From NCBI RefSeq assembly GCF_000374305.1, contig NZ_KB894102.1, forward strand, positions 1 to 64,000: DNA of 64,000 nucleotides. Direction: 5' to 3'. The position numbers and the translations under genes are program-made. The DNA is from Actinomadura flavalba DSM 45200 (GTDB lineage Bacteria; Actinomycetota; Actinomycetes; Streptosporangiales; Streptosporangiaceae). Within the stretch, counting starts at the first letter, position 1, and each line of letters begins with the position of its first letter. The notes beneath the pieces were generated by a model. It made no database searches. It saw nothing but the letters and a program-made list of their open reading frames with translations, and was not told where the DNA came from. Positions 1 to 9,979 of this stretch are shown one piece after another.

Positions 1-235
1 ACCAAACCTTGAAGGATCGAAATCCCAGCAAACACCAAACCCGAACAACCCGGGCCCAGCGTATTGCCTCAAAGAAATCCCCAGCCAGCCACTCAAACGC
101 GACCGACCTCGAGGGTACGGCCCGGAACAATCCGGACCGCTATAAAGGCACTGGCTTTTAACACGCTGTTGAGTTCTCAAGAAACGGACACCCACCGCGC
201 TCCACCCGCTCACGCGAGCCTCGCTCCGGGGCAAC
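1..235 (-). other. 5' leader of an rRNA operon (16S gene lies left of the window)
   Basis: No protein gene is convincing here. Read on the minus strand the segment carries the actinobacterial rRNA leader signature around 144-180 and lies downstream of two sigma70-type promoters, so it should be the transcribed leader of an rRNA operon. The 16S body is not in the window: its conserved 5' start (GAGTTTGATCCTGG) is absent. Inference from leader sequence and orientation. Confidence 0.7.
144..180 (-). promoter_or_regulatory. Conserved rRNA-leader box
   Basis: On the minus strand this reads TTGAGAACTCAACAGCGTG followed by TTAAAAGCCAGTGCC. The same sequence block recurs in leaders and spacers of actinobacterial rRNA operons, where it is thought to act in antitermination or RNase III processing. 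It is the main reason for calling an rRNA operon at the left edge. Confidence 0.7.
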
Positions 236-241
236 CCTTCA

Positions 242-270
242 ATCTTACCCGATTCGTCCTGTTAGGCCAA
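242..270 (-). promoter_or_regulatory. Promoter P2 of the rRNA operon
   Basis: The minus strand has TTGGCC (265-270), a 17-bp spacer and TAAGAT (242-247), a good housekeeping sigma promoter. Transcription would begin near 235 and run into the rRNA leader. Confidence 0.55.
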
Positions 271-397
271 ATCTGGGCGTCTCGTCCTGTTTCACTCTCC
301 GAACACGCGTCAACGACTCGTTTCCGAGGAGTTCATCAGGGCTTCCCCCGGAGTCGGCCGCCTTGTCGGCGTCCCGCTCCCCCGTGGGGCGTGTAGA

Positions 398-426
398 ACA
401 TTAGGGTCCTCCTCGACCTTCGTCAA
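398..426 (-). promoter_or_regulatory. Promoter P1 of the rRNA operon
   Basis: The minus strand has TTGACG (421-426), a 17-bp spacer and TAATGT (398-403), a near-consensus housekeeping sigma promoter. It lies upstream of P2, giving the tandem arrangement usual for actinobacterial rRNA operons. A further TTGACG at 308-313 has no good -10 partner. Confidence 0.65.
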
Positions 427-515
427 ATCGACGGCGCGGACGGCGCGCGGCCCGCCCGCACACCGGTCCGCGCGCCCCGGAACCGGAGCGCAGGTCTCGT
501 GCCCCGGCGACCTTC

Positions 516-537
516 GGCGAGGCGCGCACGCCTCGCC
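516..537 (-). terminator. Hairpin after the small secreted-protein gene
   Basis: GGCGAGGCG (516-524) pairs perfectly with CGCCTCGCC (529-537) around a 4-nt loop. It sits just past the stop at 564 and upstream of the rRNA promoters. No T-tract follows, as is usual for high-GC actinobacterial terminators. Confidence 0.5.
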
Positions 538-563
538 TCCGGCCCGGCTTGCGGGACAGACGG

Positions 564-941
564 TCAGTCCTCGCGGATATAGCAGTCCGACACGTAGCCC
601 TCGACCTTCGTGCGGTTGTTGATGACGTACGTCCAGTGGTCCTTGACCTCGCCGTTCGGGCAGGTGACCTGGTCGGCCCAGTGCTGCCCGCCGTTCCAGG
701 TGTAACGGTCGCCCGGGTTGCCGTGGCCGCGGACGTGCCCGTCGCGGCGCGGCGTGGCGCGAATCCTGACGCCGCGGACGGTGAAGTCGCCGGTGGGCGG
801 CCCGGCCATGGCGCCGTCGGGCACGGCCGCCGGGGCCGGGCGGAGCGGGACGGGTGCGGCGTTCGCCGGGGCGGGCGTGAGGAGCGCCGTTCCCACGGTG
901 AGCGACGCCGCCGCGAGCACGATGACGCGCGCACGGTTCAT
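564..941 (-). CDS. Small secreted SH3-like protein
   Basis: The product is about 125 residues. An N-terminal signal peptide (basic MNRAR, hydrophobic stretch, ANA-A cleavage-like site near residue 28) is followed by a compact domain with two cysteines (VTCPNG and SDCYI). The ATG at 941 was chosen because GGAGG lies 7 nt upstream. The domain resembles the neighbour at 998-1363 (GVRIRATP against GVNIRNGP, and a C-terminal GYV/GYA segment), which is the pattern of bacterial SH3-like domains. The pair lies 56 nt apart and probably arose by duplication. The role is unknown; cell-wall or extracellular binding is an inference from export plus the SH3-like fold. Confidence 0.75.
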   Translation of the reverse strand: MNRARVIVLAAASLTVGTALLTPAPANAAPVPLRPAPAAVPDGAMAGPPTGDFTVRGVRIRATPRRDGHVRGHGNPGDRYTWNGGQHWADQVTCPNGEVKDHWTYVINNRTKVEGYVSDCYIRED

Positions 942-997
942 GGTGTGTTCCTCCGATGGAGAGATGCGGCCGGTGTCGCGCCGGAGCGCGCGCGTGG

Positions 998-1363
998 TCA
1001 CGGGCACGGCCCCAGCGGGCCGGCGTCGTCGTGCAGCAGAAGGTTGATGTCGGCATAGCCCCGGACCCTGCCGCGGTCGGTCGTCAGGTAGAGCCACCGG
1101 TAGGGCCCGGAGTGGCCGGGGTGGGCGTAACAGTGCGAGGTGAACGCCTCCCCCGCGTAGCCCTTGCCGTTGACGCGGAAGTTCGTGCCGGGCCCGTTGC
1201 GGATGTTGACGCCGTCGACGACGAAGTGGCCGCGCCGATCGGCCTTGGCCGTCGCGGGTGCCGAGGCGTGGGCGGCGGGCGGTACGGCGGTGGCGAGCCC
1301 GATCGCGGCGGTCAGCGCCCAGAGGGCGGCCGACCTGGTGCGCGGGCGCTTGATCACGTGCAT
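998..1363 (-). CDS. Small secreted SH3-like protein
   Basis: This is a 121-residue exported protein. It starts at ATG 1363 (AAGGAG 7 nt upstream), has a basic N-terminus (KRPRTRS), a hydrophobic core and an AHASA cleavage-like site. The mature part has the SH3b-like VDGVNIRNGPGTNF segment and ends with a GYADINLLL strand and a terminal GPCP. Two cysteines (SHCYA and GPCP) could form a disulphide. It is paralogous to the gene immediately downstream and the two are probably co-transcribed. An upstream in-frame GTG at 1399 lacks a ribosome binding site. No enzymatic motif is visible. Confidence 0.75.
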   Translation of the reverse strand: MHVIKRPRTRSAALWALTAAIGLATAVPPAAHASAPATAKADRRGHFVVDGVNIRNGPGTNFRVNGKGYAGEAFTSHCYAHPGHSGPYRWLYLTTDRGRVRGYADINLLLHDDAGPLGPCP

Positions 1364-1535
1364 GGATGCGCTCCTTGCGGTCGTTGAACCTGTACTCATA
1401 TTCTGGGTTCGTACGACTACTCAGAGCTACATGCGCAAGGAGGAACTTCGACTACACCGAAGGGTTGACCCGTCACGGGAAGTCATACCCGGGGTGGTCA
1501 TCCTTTCGTGGGACGGACGGGCGGACCAGACGGAA

Positions 1536-1579
1536 ATGCCGGGTTCCCGACCGCCCGAAGGCGAACGGGAACCCGGCAT
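1536..1579 (-). terminator. Terminator after tyrS
   Basis: A 14-bp perfect inverted repeat (ATGCCGGGTTCCCG at 1536-1549 with its complement at 1566-1579) lies 33 nt beyond the tyrS stop. No T-tract is present. Confidence 0.65.
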
Positions 1580-1612
1580 GAGGACGCTGATCTGCGGCCG
1601 GTGGCGTAGGCG

Positions 1613-2893
1613 TCAGGCGGGGGTGCCCAGCTCCGCCCCGCCGACGTTGCGCTTGCCGCGCCGCAGCACCAGGTACCGCCCGTGCAGAAGGTCGTCGGCG
1701 GCGGGAACGGCGTCCTCCGCCTCGACCTTGGCGTTGTTCAGGTACGCGCCGCCCTGCTGGATCGCGCGGCGGGCCTCGGACTTGCTCTTGCACAGGCCCG
1801 ACGCGACGAGCAGGTCCGCGACCGGCGGCAGCGCGCCGGACGGCAGTGCGGCGCGGGGCACCTCGGCCAGCGCCGAGCGCAGCGTGCGCTCGTCCAGCTC
1901 GTCCAGCGAGCCCTGGCCGAACAGGGCGCGGGACGCGGCGATGACGCGCGCCGTCTCGTCGGCGCCGTGGACGAGGGTGGTCATCTCCTCGGCCAGCGCC
2001 CGCTGCGGCGCCCGCGCCGCCGGACGTTCCGCGCCCTCCTTGACCAGCGCCTCGATCTCCTCCCGCGAGCGGAACGAGAAGACCTTCAGGTACTTCTCGA
2101 CGTCCCGGTCGTCGGCGTTGATCCAGAACTGGTAGAAGGCGTACGGCGACGTCAGCTCGGGGTCGAGCCAGTACGTCTCGCCGCCGGCGGTCTTGCCGAA
2201 CTTGGAGCCGTCGGCCTTGGTGAGCAGCGGGGTGGTCAGCGCGTGGGCGGAGCCGCCGTCGGCGCGCCGGACGAGTTCGACGCCCGCGGTGAGGTTGCCC
2301 CACTGGTCGCTGCCGCCGGTCTGGAGGCGGCAGCCGTACCGCCGGTACAGCTCCAGGAAGTCCATGGACTGGAGCAGGACGTAGCTGAACTCGGTGTAGC
2401 TCATGCCGCTGGTGTCGAGACGCGACTTGACGGTCTCGCGGGCGAGCATGCGGTTCACCGGGAAGTGCTTGCCGACGTCGCGCAGGAACTCGATGGCGGT
2501 CATGGGGCCGGTCCAGTCGAGGTTGCTGACCATGAGCGCGCCCGTGGGCCCGTCGTCGAACCGCAGGAACCGCGACACCTGGCCGTGGATGCGTTCGACC
2601 CAGCCCGCGACGGTCTCCTCGGAGTTCAGGACGCGTTCGGCGCTCTTGCCGCTCGGGTCGCCGATGAGGCCGGTGGCGCCGCCGACGAGCCCGATGGGCT
2701 TGTGCCCGGCCTGCTGGAAGCGTCGCAGCGTGAGGATCTGGATGAGGTTGCCGAGGTGCAGCGACGGCGCCGTCGGGTCGAACCCGCAATAGAGCGTGAC
2801 CGGCCCCGCGGCGAGCAGGGCCCGCAGTTCACTCAGATCGGTGGACTGCGCGATGAGATCGCGCCAGGCGAGATCGTCCAGGATGTCGGTCAC
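1613..2893 (-). CDS. tyrS: Tyrosyl-tRNA synthetase
   Basis: This class I aminoacyl-tRNA synthetase charges tRNA-Tyr with tyrosine in the cytoplasm. At 426 residues it has normal length for the bacterial TyrRS family. The HIGH-equivalent HLGN is at about residues 46-49 within a typical CGFDPTAPSLHLGN context. The KMSKS-equivalent KFGKT is near residue 230, in GSKFGKTAGG. A C-terminal S4-type RNA-binding domain starts around residue 345 (VADLLVASGLCKSKSEARRAI). The start is GTG 2893. A hairpin at 2918-2942 separates it from the glycosylase gene upstream, so it is probably transcribed on its own. Confidence 0.97.
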   Translation of the reverse strand: MTDILDDLAWRDLIAQSTDLSELRALLAAGPVTLYCGFDPTAPSLHLGNLIQILTLRRFQQAGHKPIGLVGGATGLIGDPSGKSAERVLNSEETVAGWVERIHGQVSRFLRFDDGPTGALMVSNLDWTGPMTAIEFLRDVGKHFPVNRMLARETVKSRLDTSGMSYTEFSYVLLQSMDFLELYRRYGCRLQTGGSDQWGNLTAGVELVRRADGGSAHALTTPLLTKADGSKFGKTAGGETYWLDPELTSPYAFYQFWINADDRDVEKYLKVFSFRSREEIEALVKEGAERPAARAPQRALAEEMTTLVHGADETARVIAASRALFGQGSLDELDERTLRSALAEVPRAALPSGALPPVADLLVASGLCKSKSEARRAIQQGGAYLNNAKVEAEDAVPAADDLLHGRYLVLRRGKRNVGGAELGTPA

Positions 2894-2917
2894 GGTGGCT
2901 CTCTTTGTCGGGGTCGG

Positions 2918-2942
2918 GTCCGTCCCAGGATCGGGGACGGAC
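2918..2942 (-). terminator. Hairpin between glycosylase gene and tyrS
   Basis: GTCCGTCCC (2918-2926) pairs with GGGACGGAC (2934-2942) around a 7-nt loop, 22 nt past the glycosylase stop. It could end the argH-glycosylase transcript. Confidence 0.5.
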
Positions 2943-2964
2943 GTCAGGGAACGCTATCGAGTTT

Positions 2965-3588
2965 TCAGGGACGCGCCGGACGCCGCCGCGGCACGTGCGC
3001 GCGGTACTGCGAGACGGTCGGGTCGCCGTCGATCCAGAACCGCCACGGGGTGTCCTTGGCGCCGGTGACGCCGACGCGGGGTCCGGACGCGACGGACGCC
3101 GGGTCGATCTCGTCGCCCGCCAGAATCCGCAGCGGTCCGGCCGCGCAGACGTCCAGCCCGTTCTGCTCGCGGGCGATGCCGAGCGCCTTGCACAGCCGCG
3201 CCGGGCCGCGCGCGAGGTCGCGGACCGTCGACCGCCCGCGCCGTTCCACCGCGACGGGCTCCCCCGCGACGATCCGCCCGGCGCGCAGCAGCACCGCCGA
3301 CGCCGTGCCGTCCGGCCCGCAGACGAGGTTCACGCAGAAGTGCATCCCGTAGGTGAAGTACACGTACGCGTGGCCGGGCGGCCCGAACATCACCTCGGTG
3401 CGCGGCGTGCGCCCCCGGTAGGCGTGCGACGCCGGGTCGAGCGGCCCGGCGTACGCCTCGGTCTCGGTGATGCGGGCCGCGACGGCGCCGCCCGGGGTGT
3501 CGTGCACGAGGACGTGGCCGAGCAGCGCCGGCGCGACCTCCTCGACCGGGCGGTCGAAGAAGCCGCGCGGCAGCGGCGGACGGGTCAA
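2965..3588 (-). CDS. DNA-3-methyladenine glycosylase (AAG/MPG family)
   Basis: The enzyme removes alkylated purines such as 3-methyladenine by base excision. The protein is 207 residues, normal for the bacterial AAG family. Family segments include ITETEAYAGPLDPASHAYRG (catalytic Glu/tyrosine region), RTEVMFGPPGHAYVYFTYG and RAGRIVAGEP. No ATG or GTG lies near the expected N-terminus. The best start is TTG 3588, with GGAG 8 nt upstream inside the end of argH; CTG 3594 is the alternative. The proposed TTG start lies 2 nt past the argH stop, so translation is probably coupled. The product is well supported; the start is inferred. Confidence 0.88.
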   Translation of the reverse strand: MTRPPLPRGFFDRPVEEVAPALLGHVLVHDTPGGAVAARITETEAYAGPLDPASHAYRGRTPRTEVMFGPPGHAYVYFTYGMHFCVNLVCGPDGTASAVLLRAGRIVAGEPVAVERRGRSTVRDLARGPARLCKALGIAREQNGLDVCAAGPLRILAGDEIDPASVASGPRVGVTGAKDTPWRFWIDGDPTVSQYRAHVPRRRPARP

Positions 3589-3590
3589 GC

Positions 3591-5003
<1,413 letters not shown>

Positions 5004-5082
5004 GAGATTCCTCTTCTTCCCACCGCTGATGCCAGGTCGTTGTACCGCACCGGATTACACCCGGCGCGGGGCTTACGCCAAA

Positions 5083-5116
5083 CCGCGCGCCGGGATCGGG
5101 CGATCCCGGCGCGCGG
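5083..5116 (-). terminator. Strong hairpin between argG and argH
   Basis: A 15-bp perfect stem (5083-5097 with 5102-5116) encloses a 4-nt loop, 12 nt past the argG stop. It lacks a T-tract. It may terminate or attenuate read-through from argG into argH. Confidence 0.65.
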
Positions 5117-5127
5117 ACGGCAGGGGC

Positions 5128-6327
5128 TCAGCCCTGCGCGCGGTCCCGCATCGCGGCGATCTTGCTGGGCAGGCTCCACAGTTCGACGAAGCCCTTGGCG
5201 AGGCTCTGGTCGAAGGTGTCGCCGGTGTCGTAGGTGGCCAGGTCGTAGCTGTACAGGGACGCCTCGCTGCGCCGTCCGGTGACGACGGCCTTGCCGCCGT
5301 GCAGGGTGAGCCGGACGTCGCCGGACACCTGCTTCTGCGCGTCGGCGATGAAGGCGTCCAGGGAGTCCTTGAGCGGCGAGAACCACAGGCCGTCGTAGAC
5401 CAGCTCGCCCCACCGCTGGTCGACCGAGCGCTTGAACCGGGCCAGGTCGCGTTCGACGGTGACGTTCTCCAGCTCCATGTGCGCGGTGATGAGCGCGATG
5501 GCGGCGGGGGCCTCGTACACCTCGCGGCTCTTGATGCCGACGAGCCGGTCCTCGACCATGTCGATGCGGCCGATGCCCTGGGCGCCCGCGCGCCGGTTCA
5601 GCTCCTCGATGACCTGGTACGGGGTGAGGGCGCGGCCGTCGAGGGCGACGGGAACGCCGCCCTCGAAGGTGATGACGACCTCGTCGGCCTCGCGCGGCTG
5701 GGCGGGGTCGGCGGTGTAGGCGTACAGGTCCTCGATGGGGCCGTTCCAGATGTCCTCCAGGAAGCCGGTCTCGACGGCGCGGCCCCACAGGTTCTGGTCG
5801 ATGGAGTAGGGCGACTTGGACGTGACGTCGATCGGCAGCCCCTTCTCCTCGGCGAAGGCGATGGCCTTGTCGCGCGTCCACGCGTAGTCGCGGGCGGGGG
5901 CGATGACCTTCAGCTCGGGGTGCAGGGCGGACAGCCCGGCCTCGAAGCGGACCTGGTCGTTGCCCTTGCCGGTGCAGCCGTGCGAGACGGTGGTGCCGCC
6001 GAACTTCTTGGCCGCCGACACCAGGTGCTTGACGATCAGCGGCCGGGACAGGCCGGACACCAGCGGGTACTTGTCCATGTAGAGGGCGTTGGCCTGGAGG
6101 GCCGGGACGCAGAAGTCCGCGGCGAACTCCTCCTTGGCGTCGATGACGACCGACTCCACCGCGCCGCAGGCCAGGGCCCGCTCGCGGATGGCGTCCATGT
6201 CCTCGCCGCCCTGGCCGAGGTCGACGGCCACCGCGATGACCTCGCCGCCGGTCTGCTCGGCGAGGTAGGGGATGGCGACGGAGGTGTCGAGGCCGCCGGA
6301 GTACGCGAGTACGACGCGCTCGCTCAT
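5128..6327 (-). CDS. argG: Argininosuccinate synthase
   Basis: The enzyme joins citrulline and aspartate with ATP to make argininosuccinate. The product is 399 residues, the usual family length. The N-terminal P-loop-like AYSGGLDTS (about residues 8-16) binds ATP. SHGCTGKGNDQVRFE and the SPYSIDQNLWGR segment are family blocks. ATG 6327 has AGGAG 8 nt upstream. It lies 72 nt downstream of argR in the same direction, with only a weak GGGGCT/AGCCCC hairpin in the gap, so read-through from the arg operon is likely. Confidence 0.97.
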   Translation of the reverse strand: MSERVVLAYSGGLDTSVAIPYLAEQTGGEVIAVAVDLGQGGEDMDAIRERALACGAVESVVIDAKEEFAADFCVPALQANALYMDKYPLVSGLSRPLIVKHLVSAAKKFGGTTVSHGCTGKGNDQVRFEAGLSALHPELKVIAPARDYAWTRDKAIAFAEEKGLPIDVTSKSPYSIDQNLWGRAVETGFLEDIWNGPIEDLYAYTADPAQPREADEVVITFEGGVPVALDGRALTPYQVIEELNRRAGAQGIGRIDMVEDRLVGIKSREVYEAPAAIALITAHMELENVTVERDLARFKRSVDQRWGELVYDGLWFSPLKDSLDAFIADAQKQVSGDVRLTLHGGKAVVTGRRSEASLYSYDLATYDTGDTFDQSLAKGFVELWSLPSKIAAMRDRAQG

Positions 6328-6399
6328 GCTGTGTGCTCCTGAAAAGGGATGGTGGAAGGTCGGATGGGCGGTGCTGTCGGGGGCTGGGGCGGCGAGCCC

Positions 6400-6915
6400 C
6401 TAACTTCGTCGTTCGCGCCCGGCCGCGAGGCGCAGCAGGGAGCGGGCCACGTCCTCGCCGCCGTCCGGGTCGCGGGCGATGACGAGGATGGAGTCGTCGC
6501 CGGCGACGGTGCCGAGGATGGAGGTCCATTCGGCGTGGTCGATGGCGGACGCGAGGTACTGCGCGGCGCCCGGCGGGGTCCGCACGATGACCAGGTTGGC
6601 GGACGCCTCGGCGGAGACGAGCAGTTCGGCGGCGAGCCGGGTGAGCCGGCCGTCGAACGTCTCGGCGGCGCCGGTGCGGGTGCGCGGGATGCGCTCGCCG
6701 CCTTCGCCGGGGACGGCGTAGATGAGGCTGCCGTCGTCGGCGCGGAGCTTGACCGCGCCGATCTCGACCAGGTCGCGCGAGAGCGTGGCCTGGGTCACGT
6801 CGAGCCCGGCGTCGGCGAGGAGCTTGGCCAGTTCCGCCTGGGAGTGCACCGGGCGGCGCGTGAGCAGCTCGATCACCTTGGCGTGCCGGGCGGCCTTGGT
6901 CACCGGGGTCGTCAT
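6400..6915 (-). CDS. argR: Arginine repressor
   Basis: ArgR is the arginine-responsive hexameric regulator of arginine genes. The 171-residue protein has an N-terminal winged helix (about 1-75, with QAELAKLLADAGLDVTQATLSRDL as recognition region) and a C-terminal oligomerisation and arginine-binding domain with GTVAGDDSILVIARD. ATG 6915 overlaps the argF stop by 4 nt (ATGA), so argR is the last gene of the coupled argCJBDFR string. A candidate operator for it lies upstream of argC at 12190-12221, which suggests feedback on its own operon. Confidence 0.95.
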   Translation of the reverse strand: MTTPVTKAARHAKVIELLTRRPVHSQAELAKLLADAGLDVTQATLSRDLVEIGAVKLRADDGSLIYAVPGEGGERIPRTRTGAAETFDGRLTRLAAELLVSAEASANLVIVRTPPGAAQYLASAIDHAEWTSILGTVAGDDSILVIARDPDGGEDVARSLLRLAAGRERRS

Positions 6916-7829
6916 GGGGATCTCTCCAGGAGCCACGTGAGCAGCGCCTTCTGTGCGTGCAGACGGTTCTCGGCCTCGTCCCAGACGCGGCTGTGCGGAC
7001 CGTCCAGGACGGACGCGGCGATCTCCTTGCCGCGATAGGCGGGCAGGCAGTGCAGCACGACCGCGTCGGACGCGGCGCGGGCGACCAGTGCCTCGTGCAC
7101 AGCGTACGGCTCGTACAGCTCCGTGTCCTTGCCTTCTTGCCCCATGGACACCCACGTGTCGGTGGCGAGGACGTCGGCGCCGGTGGCGGCGTGCTCGGCG
7201 TCGGTGGTGACGGCGACCGATCCGCCGGTCTCCTTCGCGATGGCGGTGGCGCGTTCCACGACGTCGGGCAGGGGCGGCAGCTCGGACGGTGCCGCGACGC
7301 GGACGTGCATTCCGGCGGTGGCGCCGCCGAGGAGGTAGGAGTGGGCCATGTTGTTGGCGCCGTCGCCGAAGTAGGCGAGGGTCACCCCGGCGAGGGCGCC
7401 CTTGGCCTCGCGGATCGTCTGGAGGTCGGCCAGGACCTGGCAGGGGTGGAACTCGTCGGTGAGGGCGTTGACGACGGGCACGGTGGTGCCGGCGGCCATC
7501 TCCTCGATGCGCCGCTGCCCGGAGGTGCGCCAGACGATCGCGCTGACCTGGCGCTCCAGGACGCGGGCGGTGTCGGAGACGGGTTCGCCGCGGCCGAGCT
7601 GGCTGCCGCCCGCGTCCATGATGAGGGCGTGCCCGCCGAGTTCGGCGATGCCGACGGCGAACGAGACGCGGGTCCGGGTGGAGGGCTTGTCGAACAGGAC
7701 GGCGACGGAGCGCGGGCCGTCCAGGGGGCGCCGGGCGAACCGGTCGGCCTTCAGCTCGGCGGCCAGGTCGAGCACCTGCGCCTGCTCGGCGGGGGTGAGG
7801 TCGTCGTCGCGGAGGAAGTGCCGGGCCAT
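6912..7829 (-). CDS. argF: Ornithine carbamoyltransferase
   Basis: The enzyme forms citrulline from ornithine and carbamoyl phosphate. The 305-residue protein has the carbamoyl-phosphate motif STRTR in LFDKPSTRTRVSFA (about residues 45-60), the HPCQVLADLQT block and the ornithine-site HCLPAYRG, which distinguish OTCases from aspartate carbamoyltransferases. It starts 3 nt after the argD stop and overlaps argR by 4 nt. It is anabolic by context, since no arginine deiminase genes are nearby. Confidence 0.96.
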   Translation of the reverse strand: MARHFLRDDDLTPAEQAQVLDLAAELKADRFARRPLDGPRSVAVLFDKPSTRTRVSFAVGIAELGGHALIMDAGGSQLGRGEPVSDTARVLERQVSAIVWRTSGQRRIEEMAAGTTVPVVNALTDEFHPCQVLADLQTIREAKGALAGVTLAYFGDGANNMAHSYLLGGATAGMHVRVAAPSELPPLPDVVERATAIAKETGGSVAVTTDAEHAATGADVLATDTWVSMGQEGKDTELYEPYAVHEALVARAASDAVVLHCLPAYRGKEIAASVLDGPHSRVWDEAENRLHAQKALLTWLLERSP

Positions 7830-7832
7830 GGG

Positions 7833-9029
7833 TCAGCTCGCTTTCTGCGCGGCGTCGAGCACGGAGGGCAGCGCGGCCGTGAACGACCGGGCCTGCTCGG
7901 GGCTGAGGATGAGCGGCGGGGCGAGGCGGATCGCGCCGGGCTGGACGGCGTTGACGAGGAATCCGGCGTCGCGGGCGGCGGCCTCGACGGCGGGGGCGAC
8001 GGCGTCGGCCAGGACGAGGCCGCGCCACAGTCCCCGGCCCCGGACGCCCGCGAGCAGCGGGTGGTCGACGTCGTTCAGGCCCTCGGCGAGGACGTCACCG
8101 ACGGCGGTGGCGTGGGCGAGCAGCCCTTCGGCCTCGATGGTGTCCAGGACGGCGAGGGCCGCGGCGGCGGCGACGGGGTTGCCGCCGAAGGTGCTGCCGT
8201 GGTCGCCCTTGGCGAGGATCGCGCCGTGGTCACCGAAAGCCAGGCAGGCGCCGACGGGCAGGCCGCCGCCGAGGCCCTTGGCGAGGGTCAGCAGGTCGGG
8301 CCGGACGTCCTCGTGCTGGAAGGCGAACCAGGCGCCGGTGCGGCCGATGGCGGACTGGATCTCGTCCGCGACCAGCAGGGTGCCGGTGAGGTCGCAGATG
8401 TCGCGGGCTTCCGCGAGGTAGCCGTGCGGCGGCGGGACGACGCCGGCCTCACCCTGGGTGGGCTCCAGGAACACGGCGGCGCAGTCGTCGTTGACGTAGG
8501 CGCGCAGGGCGTCGGCGTCGCCGTAGGGGACGAACCGGACGTCGAGCGCGTAGGGCCCGAACGGCTCGCGGATCGAGGTCTTGCCGGTGAGCGACAGCGC
8601 GCCGAGCGTGCGGCCGTGGAAGCCGTTCTCGGTCGCGACGAAGAACCGGCGGCCGTGCGTCTTCCCGTACTTGATCGCGATCTTCAGCGCGGCCTCGTTG
8701 GCCTCGGTGCCGCTGTTGGACAGGAACACCCGCGCGCCGCCGCCCGCCAGCTCGACGAGCCGTTCGGCCAGCCGCACGGCGGGCTCGTTGACGAACAGGT
8801 TCGAGGTGTGCGCCAGCGTCGCGGCCTGGGCGGCGACGGCGCGCGCCAGCGCCGGGTGGGCGTGGCCGAGCGAGCTGACGGCGATGCCCGCGATGAGGTC
8901 GAGGTACTCGGTGCCGTCGGCGTCCCACACGCGGGCGCCCTCGCCGCGCACCAGCGCGACGGGCGGCACCCCGTAGTTCGGCATGAACGCGGCCTGGAAC
9001 CGCGCCCGCAGGTCGGCGTTGCTCGTCAT
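7833..9029 (-). CDS. argD: Acetylornithine aminotransferase
   Basis: This PLP enzyme transfers an amino group from glutamate to N-acetylglutamate semialdehyde. The product is 398 residues. Class III aminotransferase landmarks include FLSNSGTEANEAALK, the Asp of VADEIQSAIGRTG, and the PLP lysine in TLAKGLGGGLPVGA near residue 250. The start ATG 9029 overlaps the argB stop by 4 nt (ATGA). Confidence 0.96.
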   Translation of the reverse strand: MTSNADLRARFQAAFMPNYGVPPVALVRGEGARVWDADGTEYLDLIAGIAVSSLGHAHPALARAVAAQAATLAHTSNLFVNEPAVRLAERLVELAGGGARVFLSNSGTEANEAALKIAIKYGKTHGRRFFVATENGFHGRTLGALSLTGKTSIREPFGPYALDVRFVPYGDADALRAYVNDDCAAVFLEPTQGEAGVVPPPHGYLAEARDICDLTGTLLVADEIQSAIGRTGAWFAFQHEDVRPDLLTLAKGLGGGLPVGACLAFGDHGAILAKGDHGSTFGGNPVAAAAALAVLDTIEAEGLLAHATAVGDVLAEGLNDVDHPLLAGVRGRGLWRGLVLADAVAPAVEAAARDAGFLVNAVQPGAIRLAPPLILSPEQARSFTAALPSVLDAAQKAS

Positions 9030-9979
9030 GCCAGGGCCTCCTCGGCCTGCGCCTCGGGGGTGGCGGCGCGCAGCGGGCTCGGCACGACCATCGTGCCGAT
9101 GCCCTCGTCGGTGAAGATCTCCAGGAGCAGCGAGTGCAGGACGCGGCCGTCGAGCACGTGCGCCTGCGGGACGCCGCCGCGCACGGCGTGCAGGCACGCC
9201 TCCATCTTCGGCACCATGCCGGAGGTGAGCGTGGGCAGCAGCGCGGCCAGCTCGTCGGTGGTGAGGCTGTCGATGACGTCGTCGCTGTCGGGCCAGTCGG
9301 CGTACAGGCCCTCGACGTCGGTGAGGACGACGAGCTTGCTCGCGTCCAGCGCGACGGCGAGCGCGGCGGCGGCGGTGTCGGCGTTGACGTTGTAGATCTC
9401 GCCGTCGTCGCCGCGCGCGACGCTGGACACGACCGGGACGCGGCCGTCGTCCAGCAGCGCCTGCACGGCGCCGACCTGCACCTCGACGATCTCACCGACC
9501 TGGCCGATGTCGACGGGGACGCCGTCCACCAGGGCGTGCTTGCGCTCGGCGGTGAACAGGTTGGCGTCCTCGCCGGACATGCCGACGGCGAAGGAGCCGT
9601 GCCGGTTGATGAGCCCGACGACGTCGCGGCCGACCTGCCCGACCAGGACCATCCGGACGATCTCCATGGCCTCGGGCGTGGTGACGCGCAGCCCGGCGGT
9701 GAACGTCGACTCGATCCCGGCGCGCGTCAGCGCGGCGTTGATCTGGGGGCCGCCGCCGTGCACGATGACGGGCTTCAGCCCGGCGTAGCGCAGGAACACG
9801 ATGTCCTCGGCGAAGGAGTGCCGCAGGCTCTCGTCGGTCATGGCGTGGCCGCCGTACTTGATGACGACGGTCTTGCCGTGGAAGCGCTCCAGCCACGGCA
9901 GTGCCTTGATCAGGGTCTCGGCCTTGGCCAGCGCGCCGGCCCGGCCGCCGCGCAGCGTAGTTCCCGTGGCGGCGGTCAT
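9026..9979 (-). CDS. argB: Acetylglutamate kinase
   Basis: The kinase phosphorylates N-acetylglutamate, the usual point of arginine feedback. The protein is 317 residues. It has an N-terminal helical extension (KAETLIKALPWLERFHGKT) before the KYGGHAM nucleotide motif. Such an extension is typical of hexameric, arginine-inhibited enzymes, so feedback inhibition is likely by family knowledge. HGGGPQIN and the C-terminal DGRVLHSLLLEIFTDEGIGT block support the call. It starts at ATG 9979, overlapping the argJ stop by 4 nt. Confidence 0.96.
   Translation of the reverse strand: MTAATGTTLRGGRAGALAKAETLIKALPWLERFHGKTVVIKYGGHAMTDESLRHSFAEDIVFLRYAGLKPVIVHGGGPQINAALTRAGIESTFTAGLRVTTPEAMEIVRMVLVGQVGRDVVGLINRHGSFAVGMSGEDANLFTAERKHALVDGVPVDIGQVGEIVEVQVGAVQALLDDGRVPVVSSVARGDDGEIYNVNADTAAAALAVALDASKLVVLTDVEGLYADWPDSDDVIDSLTTDELAALLPTLTSGMVPKMEACLHAVRGGVPQAHVLDGRVLHSLLLEIFTDEGIGTMVVPSPLRAATPEAQAEEALA

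Noticed and set aside
1..60. 5' end of 16S rRNA
   Set aside because: The conserved 16S start is not present; the segment is still leader.
1682..3352. A 556-codon open frame on the plus strand
   Set aside because: Antisense to tyrS and the glycosylase gene; no recognisable domain.
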